From JBFELU01 sp041572755 (GTDB taxonomy: Bacteria > Actinomycetota > Acidimicrobiia > Spongiisociales > UBA11373), in contig JBFFRY010000002.1 in NCBI GenBank assembly GCA_041572755.1, forward strand, positions 1-64,000: a stretch of 64,000 bases of DNA. Direction: 5' to 3'. Positions 32,387-41,527 of the stretch are shown piece after piece. A program made the translations under genes and the position numbers. How positions within the stretch are numbered: position 1 is the first letter of the stretch; each line of letters begins with the position of its first letter. The notes below the pieces were generated by a model, which had not been told where the DNA came from, searched no databases, and worked only from the letters and a program-made list of their open reading frames with translations.

Positions 32387-32420
32387 CGGGAGTGGTATCG
32401 GGAAGACGAGAGGCAGGGAC

Positions 32421-33782
32421 GTGGAGGCGCACTCCGCCGCTGACAGCTGGGAGCGATTCAGGCAAGACCTCCGGGGCCGCGTCACCCCGATCACCTGGCA
32501 GACCTGGCTCGACGCACTCAAACCTCAAGCGGTAGACGCCGACGTCGTCCGCTTGCTGGCACCCAGTGAGTTTCACCTCCGCTGGGTCAACGACAAGTAC
32601 CGACCCGTCGTCGAGGATGCGGTGACTGCCGTGTTCGGTCCCAACGCCGAGTTGGTCATGGACGCCCGCCCCGAACCCATCTACACCCTGGAAGGTGCCG
32701 AGGAGGATTCCGGGCCCGACGCCTTCGTGCAAGAGCCGGATCCGGCGACCGACGGACGGCCCCGTCTTGCCCCCAAGTACACCTTCGAGAACTTCGTGGT
32801 GGGGCCCTCGAACCGCTTTGCCCACGCTGCGGCCATGGCCATCGCCGAGCATCCCGGGGGCCAGTACAACCCCCTGTTCGTGTATGGCGGCGCCGGCCTC
32901 GGCAAGACCCACCTCCTCCAGGCGGTCGGATTGCACAGCCGCGATCTCAATGCGCGCCTCGTCACTCGCTATGTGACATCTGAGCACTTCATCAACGACT
33001 TCATCGACGGTATCCGCCGCAAGCGCATGGACGAGTTCAAGGCCCGCTACCGGAGCGTCGACCTGTTCTTGTTGGATGACGTCCAATTTCTGGAAGGCAA
33101 GGAGCAGATCCTCGAGGAGTTCTTTCACACCTTCAACGCTCTCTACGAGACCGGCAAGCAGTTGGTCTTCTCGTCGGACCGGCCCCCGCGTGACCTCTCC
33201 ACGCTCGAAGACCGCATCAGAAGCCGCTTCGAATGGGGACTCACCACCGACATCCAGCCGCCGGACGTCGAAACCCGGTTGGCGATTCTTCGAAAGAACG
33301 CCGCCTTCGCTTCCCAGCCGGTACCCGAAGCCGTCCTGGAATTCATTGCCAATCGAGTCGTCGACAACATCCGCGAGCTCGAGGGTGCTCTCACCCGGGT
33401 CACGGCGTACGCGGCGTTGACCCATCAACCCATCGACCTCGACATGACTGCCGATGTCCTTCAAGACCTGGGACCGGAGCACACTTCGGCCCCCATCAGC
33501 ACGGGGCAGATCTTGGCCATGACGGCTTCTTCCTTTGGTTTCTCTATCGCAGACCTGGAGGGTCCGAGTCGGCGTCAGCCTCTCGCTCGAGCACGCCAGG
33601 TGGCGATGTACCTGTGCCGGGAACTCACCGATCTCTCTCTTCCCAAGATCGGCTCGCTCTTTGGCGGCCGCGACCACACGACGGCGCTCCACGGCATCAA
33701 CAACGTCAAGCGCCTGATTCAGACCGACCAGCAACTCTTCGATCAGGTCACCGCCCTGTTACAAAGCCTGAGGAATTCTTGA
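32421..33782 (+). CDS. dnaA: Chromosomal replication initiator DnaA
   Basis: Initiator AAA+ ATPase that opens the origin. GTG 32421 gives 453 residues (VEAHSAADSWERFRQDLRG); the open frame upstream is judged non-coding. Domain I at the N-terminus (WQTWLDALKPQAVDAD), a short linker (domain II), then domain III with Walker A GGAGLGKTHLL (about 156-166), Walker B DLFLLDDVQFL and sensor motifs, and domain IV with the box-recognition HTH and signature LFGGRDHTTALHGINNV. The linker is shorter than in streptomycetes. Upstream DnaA boxes suggest autoregulation. Confidence 0.97.
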   Translation: MEAHSAADSWERFRQDLRGRVTPITWQTWLDALKPQAVDADVVRLLAPSEFHLRWVNDKYRPVVEDAVTAVFGPNAELVMDARPEPIYTLEGAEEDSGPDAFVQEPDPATDGRPRLAPKYTFENFVVGPSNRFAHAAAMAIAEHPGGQYNPLFVYGGAGLGKTHLLQAVGLHSRDLNARLVTRYVTSEHFINDFIDGIRRKRMDEFKARYRSVDLFLLDDVQFLEGKEQILEEFFHTFNALYETGKQLVFSSDRPPRDLSTLEDRIRSRFEWGLTTDIQPPDVETRLAILRKNAAFASQPVPEAVLEFIANRVVDNIRELEGALTRVTAYAALTHQPIDLDMTADVLQDLGPEHTSAPISTGQILAMTASSFGFSIADLEGPSRRQPLARARQVAMYLCRELTDLSLPKIGSLFGGRDHTTALHGINNVKRLIQTDQQLFDQVTALLQSLRNS

Positions 33783-33972
33783 AGCCTTTTCCCCAGCCCC
33801 TCCATCCCGTTGCACCCGCATGGGGAGAACTCGCGATTCGTCCTCAGCCGGTGTGCACGATCAATAGGGGCCTTAACCTGGGCTTTCGCAACGTTGCCCA
33901 CAATCCCCAACCCCTACGACTACAACTGTTCTTTGAATCCTTAGGAAAGAAACTCGTAGAAGGACAACAAAG
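33783..33972. other. dnaA-dnaN intergenic gap
   Basis: 190 bp without a gene. It contains TTGCCCACA (33894-33902), one mismatch from the actinobacterial DnaA box TTGTCCACA, and TTTTCCCCA (33787-33795), which differs at two positions; the second half is AT-richer and Thr/Ser-codon-free. Nothing else stands out. If the origin lies here as in Mycobacterium, it is very compact. Confidence 0.35.
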
Positions 33973-35052
33973 GTGCGGATAAGAGCGGAGCGAGACGACC
34001 TCGCCGATGTCCTGGGTCGAGCGGGTCGTGCCATCGGGACCAGGTCGCCTTTGGCGATCGTTCAAGGACTGCTGCTCGAGGTGGAGGGGAAGACCCTCCG
34101 AGTGACGGGCACCGACCTGGACGTCACGATCAGAACGGAACTCGAGGTCGAGGTCATCAGGGAAGGACGAACTGTGATTCCCGCCCGCCTGGCGGGAGAG
34201 GCCGTTCGCAAACTCCCGCCGGGAGCGGTGGTGATCGAGGCTGGAGATGGCGAAGTCGAGATTGCAGGGGGAGGCCCGACCTTCCGGTTTCGTGAATTGC
34301 CCGTCGACGATTATCCGAAAGTTGCCGAACCGGATCTCGACGGGGCGATCGAGGTGGACGGGGAGGTCTTCGGGGATGCCCTGGTCCAGGTTGCCACCGC
34401 TGCCTCGACCGACGATGCCCGCCCCATCCTGACCGGCGTCTACTTCGAGAGCGAGGGAGGCAGCCTCCGCGTCGTGGCCACCGATTCCTACCGGCTGGCT
34501 GTTCGCGATCTCCCTCAGGTGGAAACCGACATTTCGGGGCTGGTTCCGGTCCGAGCGTTGCGTGAACTGCGGCGGACGATCGGGGCAGCGCGTCTCAAAG
34601 TTGCCATCGGAGCTCGGGAGGCAACCTTCCAATCAGAACGGGGAACATTGACGGCCCGATTGATCGAGGGCACGTTCCCCAACTATCGGCAGTTGATTCC
34701 GGAGGCCTATCCCAACCGGCTGACGATCGAGCGTGATGCGCTTCTCGAGGCGGTGGATCGCGCCGCTCTGGTGGCTGAGGATCACATCCCGATCCGTATG
34801 CGCGTGCAAGAAGGGGGCGTCGAGCTGAGCGTGACCCGGCAAGACGTCGGAGGCGAGACAGAGCACGTGACCGCCGATTATCAGGGCGAGGAGATGACTA
34901 TCGCCTTCAACTCGAGGTACTTGAACGATGGAGTCAGTGCGGTGGACTCCGACAACGTGGTACTCGACATGCTCGATCCTCTGAAGCCGGGGGTCATTCG
35001 GGGTGCGGGCGATGAGGACTTCCTCTATCTGCTGATGCCGGTCCGGCTCTGA
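33973..35052 (+). CDS. dnaN: DNA polymerase III beta sliding clamp
   Basis: Ring-shaped processivity clamp for the replicative polymerase. GTG start (33973) with an AAAGG site; protein starts MRIRAERDDLADVLGRAGRAI. Three clamp domains are visible: the segment ending in LPPGAVVIEAGDGEVEIAGG, the central domain starting about residue 118 (EVFGDALVQVATAASTDDARPILTGVYFE) and the third ending with the conserved DFLYLLMPVRL. 359 residues, the expected length. Transcribed with recF, 7 bp further on. Confidence 0.96.
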   Translation: MRIRAERDDLADVLGRAGRAIGTRSPLAIVQGLLLEVEGKTLRVTGTDLDVTIRTELEVEVIREGRTVIPARLAGEAVRKLPPGAVVIEAGDGEVEIAGGGPTFRFRELPVDDYPKVAEPDLDGAIEVDGEVFGDALVQVATAASTDDARPILTGVYFESEGGSLRVVATDSYRLAVRDLPQVETDISGLVPVRALRELRRTIGAARLKVAIGAREATFQSERGTLTARLIEGTFPNYRQLIPEAYPNRLTIERDALLEAVDRAALVAEDHIPIRMRVQEGGVELSVTRQDVGGETEHVTADYQGEEMTIAFNSRYLNDGVSAVDSDNVVLDMLDPLKPGVIRGAGDEDFLYLLMPVRL

Positions 35053-35059
35053 GCCGGCC

Positions 35060-36151
35060 GTGTATCTGGCCTGGCTCGACCTCAGGGACTTTCGGTGCCA
35101 CGAGTCGCTGGAGATCCGACCGGATCCGGCCGTCAACGTGTTCATCGGGAACAACGGCTCGGGCAAGACGAGCCTGTTGGAGGCCGTGGGCTACCTGGCC
35201 TCGCTGAAGTCGTTCCGGCGAGCTCCGGACGCTGCTTTGGTGCGGCAAGGGGCTGATGCGGCCGTGATCAGAGGTGAGTTCGGCGATGGTGAACGGACGA
35301 TTCGGGTCGAGATCGAGATTCCGGCCGAAGGACGGCGCCGTGTTCTCCTCAACGGCAAGAGACCCAAGAACCGGGCAGAAGTCGTTGCATCGATCCCCTT
35401 GGTCGCCTTTCTGCCCGACGATCTCGACCTCGTGAAGCGGGGCCCGGCCTATCGACGGGAGTACGTCGACGACGTTGCGGCCGCCCTGTGGCCCCAGGCC
35501 GGGGTCGAGCAACAGGAGTACGAGCGAGCCGTCAGACAGCGCAACGCGTTGCTTCGGCGCGAGGGGAGGCAGGCCGACCCGACCTCCCTGGACGTCTGGG
35601 ACGAGCGCCTGGTGCGGTTGGGGAGTGCAGTCGTCCGACGCCGGATTCGTTCGTTGGAACTGATTGGCAGCCGGCTCGAGGATCTCTATGCGGAGATGAC
35701 GGCCGTCGTCGAATCGTTCGCCTGGCGCTACGAGTCTGCTTCGGTGGGCGACGGCACGGGTTCCGTCGAACAGCGCCTCGCCGAGGCCGTGACCCTGGCC
35801 CGTTCCGTCGATGTGGAGCGGCGAGTCTCCACGGTCGGGCCCCATCGTGACGAGATAGGCTTTCACCTCTCCGGACGCGACGTGCGAACCAGAGCCAGCC
35901 AGGGGGAGCAGCGGGCGGTGGCGCTGAGTCTGCGGGTCGCCGCCTACGAAGTGCTGCGTCGCGAGCGCGGGGCAACGCCCCTGCTGGTCCTCGACGACGT
36001 CTTTTCCGAACTCGATGCCGAACGGAGTCGTCGCCTGGTCGGCAGGCTGCCGGACGGGCAGGTATTCGTCAGTTCGGCTCGCGAGGATGAAGTGCCGGTG
36101 AGGGGGATGCGCTGGACGGTGTCGGCGGGAGGAATCGATCGGCGTGAGTGA
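35060..36151 (+). CDS. recF: DNA replication and repair protein RecF
   Basis: ABC-type ATPase that loads RecA at gaps. Starts MYLAWLDLRDFRCHESLEI; Walker A is GNNGSGKTSLLEAVGYL (about residues 30-46); the signature GPHRDEIGFHLSGRDVRTRASQGEQRAVALSLR and Walker B LLVLDDVFSELDAERS are present. 363 residues, GTG start. It overlaps dciA by 8 bp. Confidence 0.94.
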   Translation: MYLAWLDLRDFRCHESLEIRPDPAVNVFIGNNGSGKTSLLEAVGYLASLKSFRRAPDAALVRQGADAAVIRGEFGDGERTIRVEIEIPAEGRRRVLLNGKRPKNRAEVVASIPLVAFLPDDLDLVKRGPAYRREYVDDVAAALWPQAGVEQQEYERAVRQRNALLRREGRQADPTSLDVWDERLVRLGSAVVRRRIRSLELIGSRLEDLYAEMTAVVESFAWRYESASVGDGTGSVEQRLAEAVTLARSVDVERRVSTVGPHRDEIGFHLSGRDVRTRASQGEQRAVALSLRVAAYEVLRRERGATPLLVLDDVFSELDAERSRRLVGRLPDGQVFVSSAREDEVPVRGMRWTVSAGGIDRRE

Positions 36152-36452
36152 TCTCGAACACGTCGGTATGGGCCTCGATGGTCTGCTGCGGCGACTGGGC
36201 ATGCCCGACGCCGTGGACCTGGAGCGGCTCGTCAAGGACTGGGTGGAATTGGCCGGGGACCCGTGGGCCGACACGGCCACCCCGGTGGGCTGGCGGGACG
36301 GCGTCTTGGTGGTAGAAGTCGGTGACGGCACCACGGCGACCTTGCTCCGTTACGAGGCGGAGGCACTCATGAAGCGCCTGACAAAGGGTCTCGGGGGAGC
36401 GCTGGTCACAGCGATTCGCATCCGGGTGGCTCGCGGCAAAAAGGGCCTCTGA
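36144..36452 (+). CDS. DUF721 family protein (DciA-type helicase operator)
   Basis: Small DUF721 protein (102 residues) directly after recF, the position of Rv0004 in Mycobacterium and of DciA-family helicase-loading proteins. Visible are MGLDGLLRRLGMPDAVDLERLVKDWVELAGDPWADTATPVGWRDGVLVVEV and the C-terminal SxxTxLLRYEAEALMKRL segment. DciA assists loading of the DnaB helicase at the origin; this role is inherited from better-studied relatives. GTG start overlapping recF. Confidence 0.82.
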   Translation: MSDLEHVGMGLDGLLRRLGMPDAVDLERLVKDWVELAGDPWADTATPVGWRDGVLVVEVGDGTTATLLRYEAEALMKRLTKGLGGALVTAIRIRVARGKKGL

Positions 36453-36500
36453 CCTGGGGAAATGCCCCGACGAAGTCATCGTCTTAGGTCCTCCGGCGGC

Positions 36501-36506
36501 TATACT
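36501..36506 (+). promoter_or_regulatory. Possible gyrB promoter -10 element
   Basis: TATACT (36501-36506) in GGCTATACTTACAG is a close -10 match 70 bp before the gyrB GTG; no good -35 was found 17 bp upstream. Gyrase promoters are often weakly conserved at -35 and sensitive to supercoiling, so this is a moderate call. Confidence 0.4.
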
Positions 36507-36575
36507 TACAGAGGTGTCACCCGGGGACCGTATCGTTCCTGACGTGGCTGTCACCATCGCCGATTGAGGAGGCTC

Positions 36576-38498
36576 GTGGCACAATCGCAGCGCGCCAACA
36601 AGTCGTATCAGGCCAAGGACATCACGGTTCTCGAGGGCCTGGAAGCGGTGCGTCGTCGCCCGGCGATGTATATCGGGAGTACCGGCCCCCGCGGCCTCCA
36701 CCACCTCATCTGGGAGGTGGTGGACAACGCCGTCGACGAAGCCATGGCCGGCTTCTGCACCCGCATAGAGGTGACGCTGCGGGCCGACGGAGGGGTGACC
36801 GTCAAGGACAACGGGCGAGGCATCCCCGTCGATCGGCACGCCAAGACGAAGCTTCCCGCCCTCACCACCGTCTTGACGACGCTGCATGCGGGCGGAAAGT
36901 TCGAGTCCGGCGCCTACACGGTCTCGGGGGGACTGCACGGTGTCGGTGTCTCCGTGGTGAACGCACTGTCCGTCAAACTCGAAGTCGACGTGGTTCGCGA
37001 CGGCCACCTCTGGCATCAAGAATTCACGGACGGGAAGCCCAAGTCCAAGCTGGCCAAGGTCAAGCCGGCGCGACGCACCGGCACCACGGTCACGTTCTGG
37101 CCGTCTCCGGGCATCTTCGAGGAGACGACCGAGTTTTCTCACCAGACCGTGGCCTCGAGGCTGCGGGAGATGGCCTTCCTCAATCAAGGGCTGGAGATCA
37201 GGCTCTTCGACGAGCGGGACGGAGAACCCGACAAGGAGACCTTCCAGTACAAGGGAGGGCTGGTCGATTACGTCAAACACCTGAATGCCAAGCGCGAACC
37301 GCTCCACGCTCACGTGGTGACGATGCAGGAAGTAGCCGAGGGCATGGAGATCGACGTCGCCCTGCAGTGGACCTCGGGTTACACCGAGAGCGTTCTGTCG
37401 TTCGCCAATAACATCAACACTCACGAGGGCGGCACCCACGAGGAGGGGTTTCGCAAGGCTCTCACCCGTGCCGTCAACGAGTTCGCCAGGGACCGTTCCA
37501 TCCTCAAGGAGAAGGACCAGAACCTGGTCGGTGAGGATGTGCGCGAGGGTCTGACCGCGGTGGTCTCCGTCAAGGTTCGTCAACCCCAGTTCGAGGGCCA
37601 GACGAAGACCAAGCTGGGCAACACCGAGGTGCGCTCCTTCGTCGAGGTTGCCCTCAACAAGCTGTTGCCGGAGTGGCTCAACCGTCATCCCGGCGAAGCC
37701 CGCAAGATCGTCGACAAGTGCGCCAGTGCCGCCAGAGCGCGGATGGCGGCCCGGGCGGCTCGCGATCTGACGAGGCGGAAGAGCCTCTTGGAGTCGTCGG
37801 GTTTGCCGGGAAAGCTGGCCGACTGCTCGTCACGGGAACCGGGGTCGTCGGAGTTGTTCATCGTGGAGGGCGACTCGGCGGGCGGGTCGGCCAAGCAGGC
37901 TCGGAACAGCGAGTATCAGGCGATCCTGCCGATCCGGGGCAAGATCATCAACGTCGAGAAGGCCCGCCTGCCTCGGGTGCTGCAGAACACCGAGATCCAG
38001 GCGCTGATCACCGCCATCGGCACGGGCATCGGCGACGACTTCGATCTGGAGAAGGCTCGCTACCACAAGATCGTCATCCTCACCGACGCCGATGTCGATG
38101 GGGCGCACATCCGGACCCTGTTGCTCACCTTCTTCTTCCGGCACATGAGGCTCCTGATGGAGGCCGGGTATGTCTACATCGCTCAACCCCCGCTGTATCT
38201 GGTCAAGGCCGGCAAGGACTCGCGGTACGCCTACTCGGACAGAGAACTCAACGAGATCCGCTCCGACCTCGACGGGAAACGCACCACGATCCAGCGCTAC
38301 AAGGGTCTCGGCGAGATGAACGCCGCGCAGCTCTGGGAGACCACCATGGATCCCGCCGACCGGGTGCTGTTGCAGGTGTCGCTCGACGACGCCGGTCTCG
38401 CCGACGACATCTTCACGACGTTGATGGGCGACAACGTCGAGGCGCGTCGCACGTTCATCCAGCAGAACGCCCGTGACGTGCGATTCCTCGACATCTGA
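36576..38498 (+). CDS. gyrB: DNA gyrase subunit B
   Basis: ATPase and TOPRIM subunit of gyrase. GTG 36576 is preferred because GAGGAGG lies just before it; a TTG at 36564 in frame lacks one. The GHKL ATPase region shows RRRPAMYIGSTGPRGLHHLIWEVVDNAVDEA, DNGRGIPV and GGLHGVGVSVVNALS. The TOPRIM domain has EGDSAGGSAKQARNSEYQAILPIRGKIINVEKA and DADVDGAHIRTLLLTFF, and the tail RYKGLGEMNAAQLWETTMDP. 640 residues. Followed 10 bp later by gyrA. Confidence 0.96.
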   Translation: MAQSQRANKSYQAKDITVLEGLEAVRRRPAMYIGSTGPRGLHHLIWEVVDNAVDEAMAGFCTRIEVTLRADGGVTVKDNGRGIPVDRHAKTKLPALTTVLTTLHAGGKFESGAYTVSGGLHGVGVSVVNALSVKLEVDVVRDGHLWHQEFTDGKPKSKLAKVKPARRTGTTVTFWPSPGIFEETTEFSHQTVASRLREMAFLNQGLEIRLFDERDGEPDKETFQYKGGLVDYVKHLNAKREPLHAHVVTMQEVAEGMEIDVALQWTSGYTESVLSFANNINTHEGGTHEEGFRKALTRAVNEFARDRSILKEKDQNLVGEDVREGLTAVVSVKVRQPQFEGQTKTKLGNTEVRSFVEVALNKLLPEWLNRHPGEARKIVDKCASAARARMAARAARDLTRRKSLLESSGLPGKLADCSSREPGSSELFIVEGDSAGGSAKQARNSEYQAILPIRGKIINVEKARLPRVLQNTEIQALITAIGTGIGDDFDLEKARYHKIVILTDADVDGAHIRTLLLTFFFRHMRLLMEAGYVYIAQPPLYLVKAGKDSRYAYSDRELNEIRSDLDGKRTTIQRYKGLGEMNAAQLWETTMDPADRVLLQVSLDDAGLADDIFTTLMGDNVEARRTFIQQNARDVRFLDI

Positions 38499-38508
38499 GA
38501 GGGGACAC

Positions 38509-40950
38509 ATGGCAGACGAGCCATCCGGAGAGGGCAGGGTCGAACTGATCGACATCGAGGCGGAGGTCAAGACCTCCTTCCTCGAGTACGCGATGTCGGT
38601 GATCGTGGCCCGGGCGCTGCCCGACGTGAGGGACGGTTTGAAGCCGGTACACCGCCGGATCCTCTTTGCGATGCACGACGCCGGCATCAGACCGGGTACC
38701 CCGTTCCGCAAGAGCGCCCGGGTGGTCGGCGACGTGATGGGATGGTTCCACCCGCACAGCAACGATGCCATCTACGACGCCCTGGTCCGGTTGGGTCAGG
38801 ACTTCGCCAGTCGCTACCCCCTCATCGAACCGCAGGGGAACTTCGGAACCGTCGACGACCCGCCGGCGGCCATGCGCTACACCGAGTGCCGTCTGGAGAA
38901 ACTGGCGGTCAACCTGCTCGATGGCCTGGACGAGGACACGGTCGACTACGAGGACAACTACAGCGGCGAGCGCCAAGAGCCGGTCGTCTTGCCGGCCCGC
39001 TTCCCGAACCTGCTCGCCAACGGCTCCACGGGCATCGCCGTCGGCATGGCCACCAATATCCCTCCCCACAACCTCGGTGAGGTGATCGAAGCCGCCCTCC
39101 ACATGATCGACAACCCCGACTGCAAGATCGAAGACCTCCTCGACTTCGTGAAGGGGCCCGATTTCCCGACCGGGGCCTACATCGTTGGAAACAAGGGCGT
39201 CAAGGATGCGCTCCAGACGGGCCGGGGCTCCGTGAAGATGCGAGCGGTCACCGAGATCGTCGAGGTCCGCAAGGGTAGAACGGCGATCGTGGTCACCGAG
39301 ATCCCGTATCAGGTGTCGCGCGACCGCATCATGGAGAAGATCGCCACGCTGGTACGCGAGAAGAAGCTCGACGGAATCGCAGACCTGCGCGACGAGAGCG
39401 ATCGCTCCGGCACCAGGCTGGTGATCGAGCTGAAGCGGGATGCGGTGCCGCAGATCGTGCTCAACCAGCTCTACAAGAACACCCAGCTGCAGGAGACGTT
39501 CGGCGTCAACATGGTCGCTCTGGTCGATGGGGTCCCCCGGACCCTCAATATCGCCGAGATGATCGGGCACTACATCGATCACCAGATGGAGGTGATCGAG
39601 CGACGCACCCGATTCCGGCTCGAGAAGGCGGAGGCCCGGGTCCACATCGTCGACGGCTTGATCATCGCGTTGGACAACATCGACGAGGTGGTGGAGATCA
39701 TCCGGTCCAGCGAGGACGTCGAAGCGGCGCGCGGTGCCCTGATGGAGCGCTTCGAGCTCTCCGAGGTCCAGGCGACCCACATCCTCGACATGCCGCTGCG
39801 GCGGCTCACCGCCCTCGAGACGTCCAAGCTCCGCGAGGAGCAGGCCGAGTTGGCCAAGCTCATCAAGCACCTCAAGTCGCTGCTGCGGAGTCCGGCAAAA
39901 CGGCGGGCGCTGATCGGAAGCGAGCTCAAGGAGATCAAGAAGCAGTACGCCGACCCCCGACGGAGCAGGATCATCCCCGACGACGGGGATCTCTCCCTCG
40001 AGGACTTGATCGCCGATGAGGAGCTCGTCGTCACGGTGACGGCTAACGGGTACTTGAAGTCGGTGAGTGCGGCGTCATACCGGCGCCAGGGGCGGGGAGG
40101 CCGCGGGGTGAAGGGGGCCGCCCTCCGCGAGGACGACGTGATCTCCCGGGTGCTGTTCACCACGGCGCATGCCTATCTCCTCTTCTTCACCAACCGGGGG
40201 AAGGTCTATCGGATCAAGGCACACGAGTTGCCGCGCAAGGACCGAACCGCCAAGGGGGTTCTGGCCCAGTCGGTGCTTCCTCTGGCCCCCGACGAGGCCA
40301 TAGAGGCGGTGGTGGACACCCGCGACTACGAGACGAGCAACTATCTCGTCATGGTGACCCGCAACGGGCAGGTCAAGAAGACCAAGATGTCCGACTACGA
40401 CTCCCGTCAGTCGGCCCTGATCGCCATCAGACTCCAGAAGGGTGACGAGTTGGTGGCGGTCCGCACGACCTCCGGGAAGAAGGACCTCATGATCTTCACG
40501 AACCAGGGTCAGGGGATCCGGTTCAAGGAGAGCGAGATCCGCCCGATGGGGCGGGACACGATGGGGGTCCGGGGGATGAGGCTCCGCGAGGGCGATTTCG
40601 TCGTGTCTGCAGCATCGAGCCAGGACGCCAGTGAGGTGATCCTCCTCACGTCCGGCGGGTATGGGAAGAGGACCAAGATCACCGATTTCCCGCTCCAGAA
40701 GAGGGGAGGTCTCGGCGTCAAGGCGATCAAGCTGACCAGGGTCCGCGGCAGCCTGGTGGCGGCCCGCAGCGTTCCGTCGGGGTCGGAGATCTTCGTGACC
40801 TCGACCGACGGAGTGGTGATTCGGATGGAGACCGACCCGATCAGCCGCCAGAGGCGTGACGCCAGCGGGGTCAAGGTGATGAATCTCGGCGAGGGGGCGT
40901 CGGTGTCGGCGTTCGATCTGGTACCCCAGGAGAACGGCGAGGAAACGTAA
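38509..40950 (+). CDS. gyrA: DNA gyrase subunit A
   Basis: Catalytic subunit of gyrase, 813 residues. ATG 38509 follows GAGAGGGG. The WHD core shows the quinolone-determining region as HPHSNDAIYDALVR (residues 81-94), and the catalytic Tyr is Tyr124 in AAMRYTECRL. The C-terminal pinwheel has six blade repeats and the GyrA box reads QGRGGRG, near the canonical QRRGGRG. At the position of E. coli Ser83 the residue is Asp86 (see finding). Together with GyrB it introduces negative supercoils. Confidence 0.96.
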   Translation: MADEPSGEGRVELIDIEAEVKTSFLEYAMSVIVARALPDVRDGLKPVHRRILFAMHDAGIRPGTPFRKSARVVGDVMGWFHPHSNDAIYDALVRLGQDFASRYPLIEPQGNFGTVDDPPAAMRYTECRLEKLAVNLLDGLDEDTVDYEDNYSGERQEPVVLPARFPNLLANGSTGIAVGMATNIPPHNLGEVIEAALHMIDNPDCKIEDLLDFVKGPDFPTGAYIVGNKGVKDALQTGRGSVKMRAVTEIVEVRKGRTAIVVTEIPYQVSRDRIMEKIATLVREKKLDGIADLRDESDRSGTRLVIELKRDAVPQIVLNQLYKNTQLQETFGVNMVALVDGVPRTLNIAEMIGHYIDHQMEVIERRTRFRLEKAEARVHIVDGLIIALDNIDEVVEIIRSSEDVEAARGALMERFELSEVQATHILDMPLRRLTALETSKLREEQAELAKLIKHLKSLLRSPAKRRALIGSELKEIKKQYADPRRSRIIPDDGDLSLEDLIADEELVVTVTANGYLKSVSAASYRRQGRGGRGVKGAALREDDVISRVLFTTAHAYLLFFTNRGKVYRIKAHELPRKDRTAKGVLAQSVLPLAPDEAIEAVVDTRDYETSNYLVMVTRNGQVKKTKMSDYDSRQSALIAIRLQKGDELVAVRTTSGKKDLMIFTNQGQGIRFKESEIRPMGRDTMGVRGMRLREGDFVVSAASSQDASEVILLTSGGYGKRTKITDFPLQKRGGLGVKAIKLTRVRGSLVAARSVPSGSEIFVTSTDGVVIRMETDPISRQRRDASGVKVMNLGEGASVSAFDLVPQENGEET

Positions 40951-41008
40951 CCGGATCCGGAAGGTCACCGGTACACTACCCAGCGTTGTTGGTCGGCCCG
41001 GGAGGGTC

Positions 41009-41527
41009 ATGCCGGTACATCGAGTCCGGAGGGTGATTCGCAAGATCGACCCGTGGACGGTGCTCAAGGTCTCCCTTGTCTTCAACGCCATCATGGCGTT
41101 GGTGTTCGTGCTGGGCACCGTCATCTTCTGGTCGGTCTTCGTGAACGCCGGCATTCCCGACCGCATCAACGAGTTGGCCCTCCTCGTGGGCCTCGAGAAT
41201 GGGATCACCCTCGACGGGCCGGTCTATTTCCGGATGGTCGTATTGCTGGCGGTGATCGGCACGATCCTCATGACGGGCTTCTTCACTCTCGGTGCGGTGA
41301 TCTACAACCTCATCTCCGACCTGGTCGGTGGGATCGAGGTGGTGGTGCTGGAGGAGACCGCCGCAGTGCCGAGTGCGAGCCGACCCGGAGCCCCGCCGGC
41401 GACGGGCAAGACCTCTGAGGCCCCTAGCCGGGTGAGGCCGCTCCCAACCGTGAAGCCGATGATTCGGGCCACGAGTGCCAAGCCTCCGAGCGAGGGGGAG
41501 ACGGCGGTCAAACAGACTGGCAGCTAG
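41009..41527 (+). CDS. DUF3566 membrane protein
   Basis: 172 residues; the DUF3566 family is almost always found just after gyrA in actinobacteria. Features: VRRVIRKIDPWTVLKVSLVFNAIMALVFVLGTVIFW, then a second membrane segment with MVVLLAVIGTILMTGFFTLGAVIYNLISDLVGGIEV, and a Pro/Ser/Lys-rich cytoplasmic tail. Related proteins influence cell-envelope growth in mycobacteria, but the exact function is unknown. ATG start; convergent with the next gene (4-bp overlap). Confidence 0.85.
   Translation: MPVHRVRRVIRKIDPWTVLKVSLVFNAIMALVFVLGTVIFWSVFVNAGIPDRINELALLVGLENGITLDGPVYFRMVVLLAVIGTILMTGFFTLGAVIYNLISDLVGGIEVVVLEETAAVPSASRPGAPPATGKTSEAPSRVRPLPTVKPMIRATSAKPPSEGETAVKQTGS

Larger units (their letters stand above)
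31960..32420. other. rpmH-dnaA intergenic region, probable replication origin (oriC)
   Basis: A 461-bp gene-free region between the diverging rpmH and dnaA genes, with AT-richer stretches (32070-32100, 32160-32180) than its surroundings. Genes to the left point left and to the right point right, as expected for leading-strand transcription from an origin here, and the plus strand appears C-rich on the left and G-rich on the right. It holds the rpmH promoter, a possible dnaA promoter and three one-mismatch DnaA boxes near the dnaA start. In many actinobacteria oriC is instead between dnaA and dnaN; that gap is only 190 bp here with one such box. Assignment is inferred, not proved. Confidence 0.55.
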
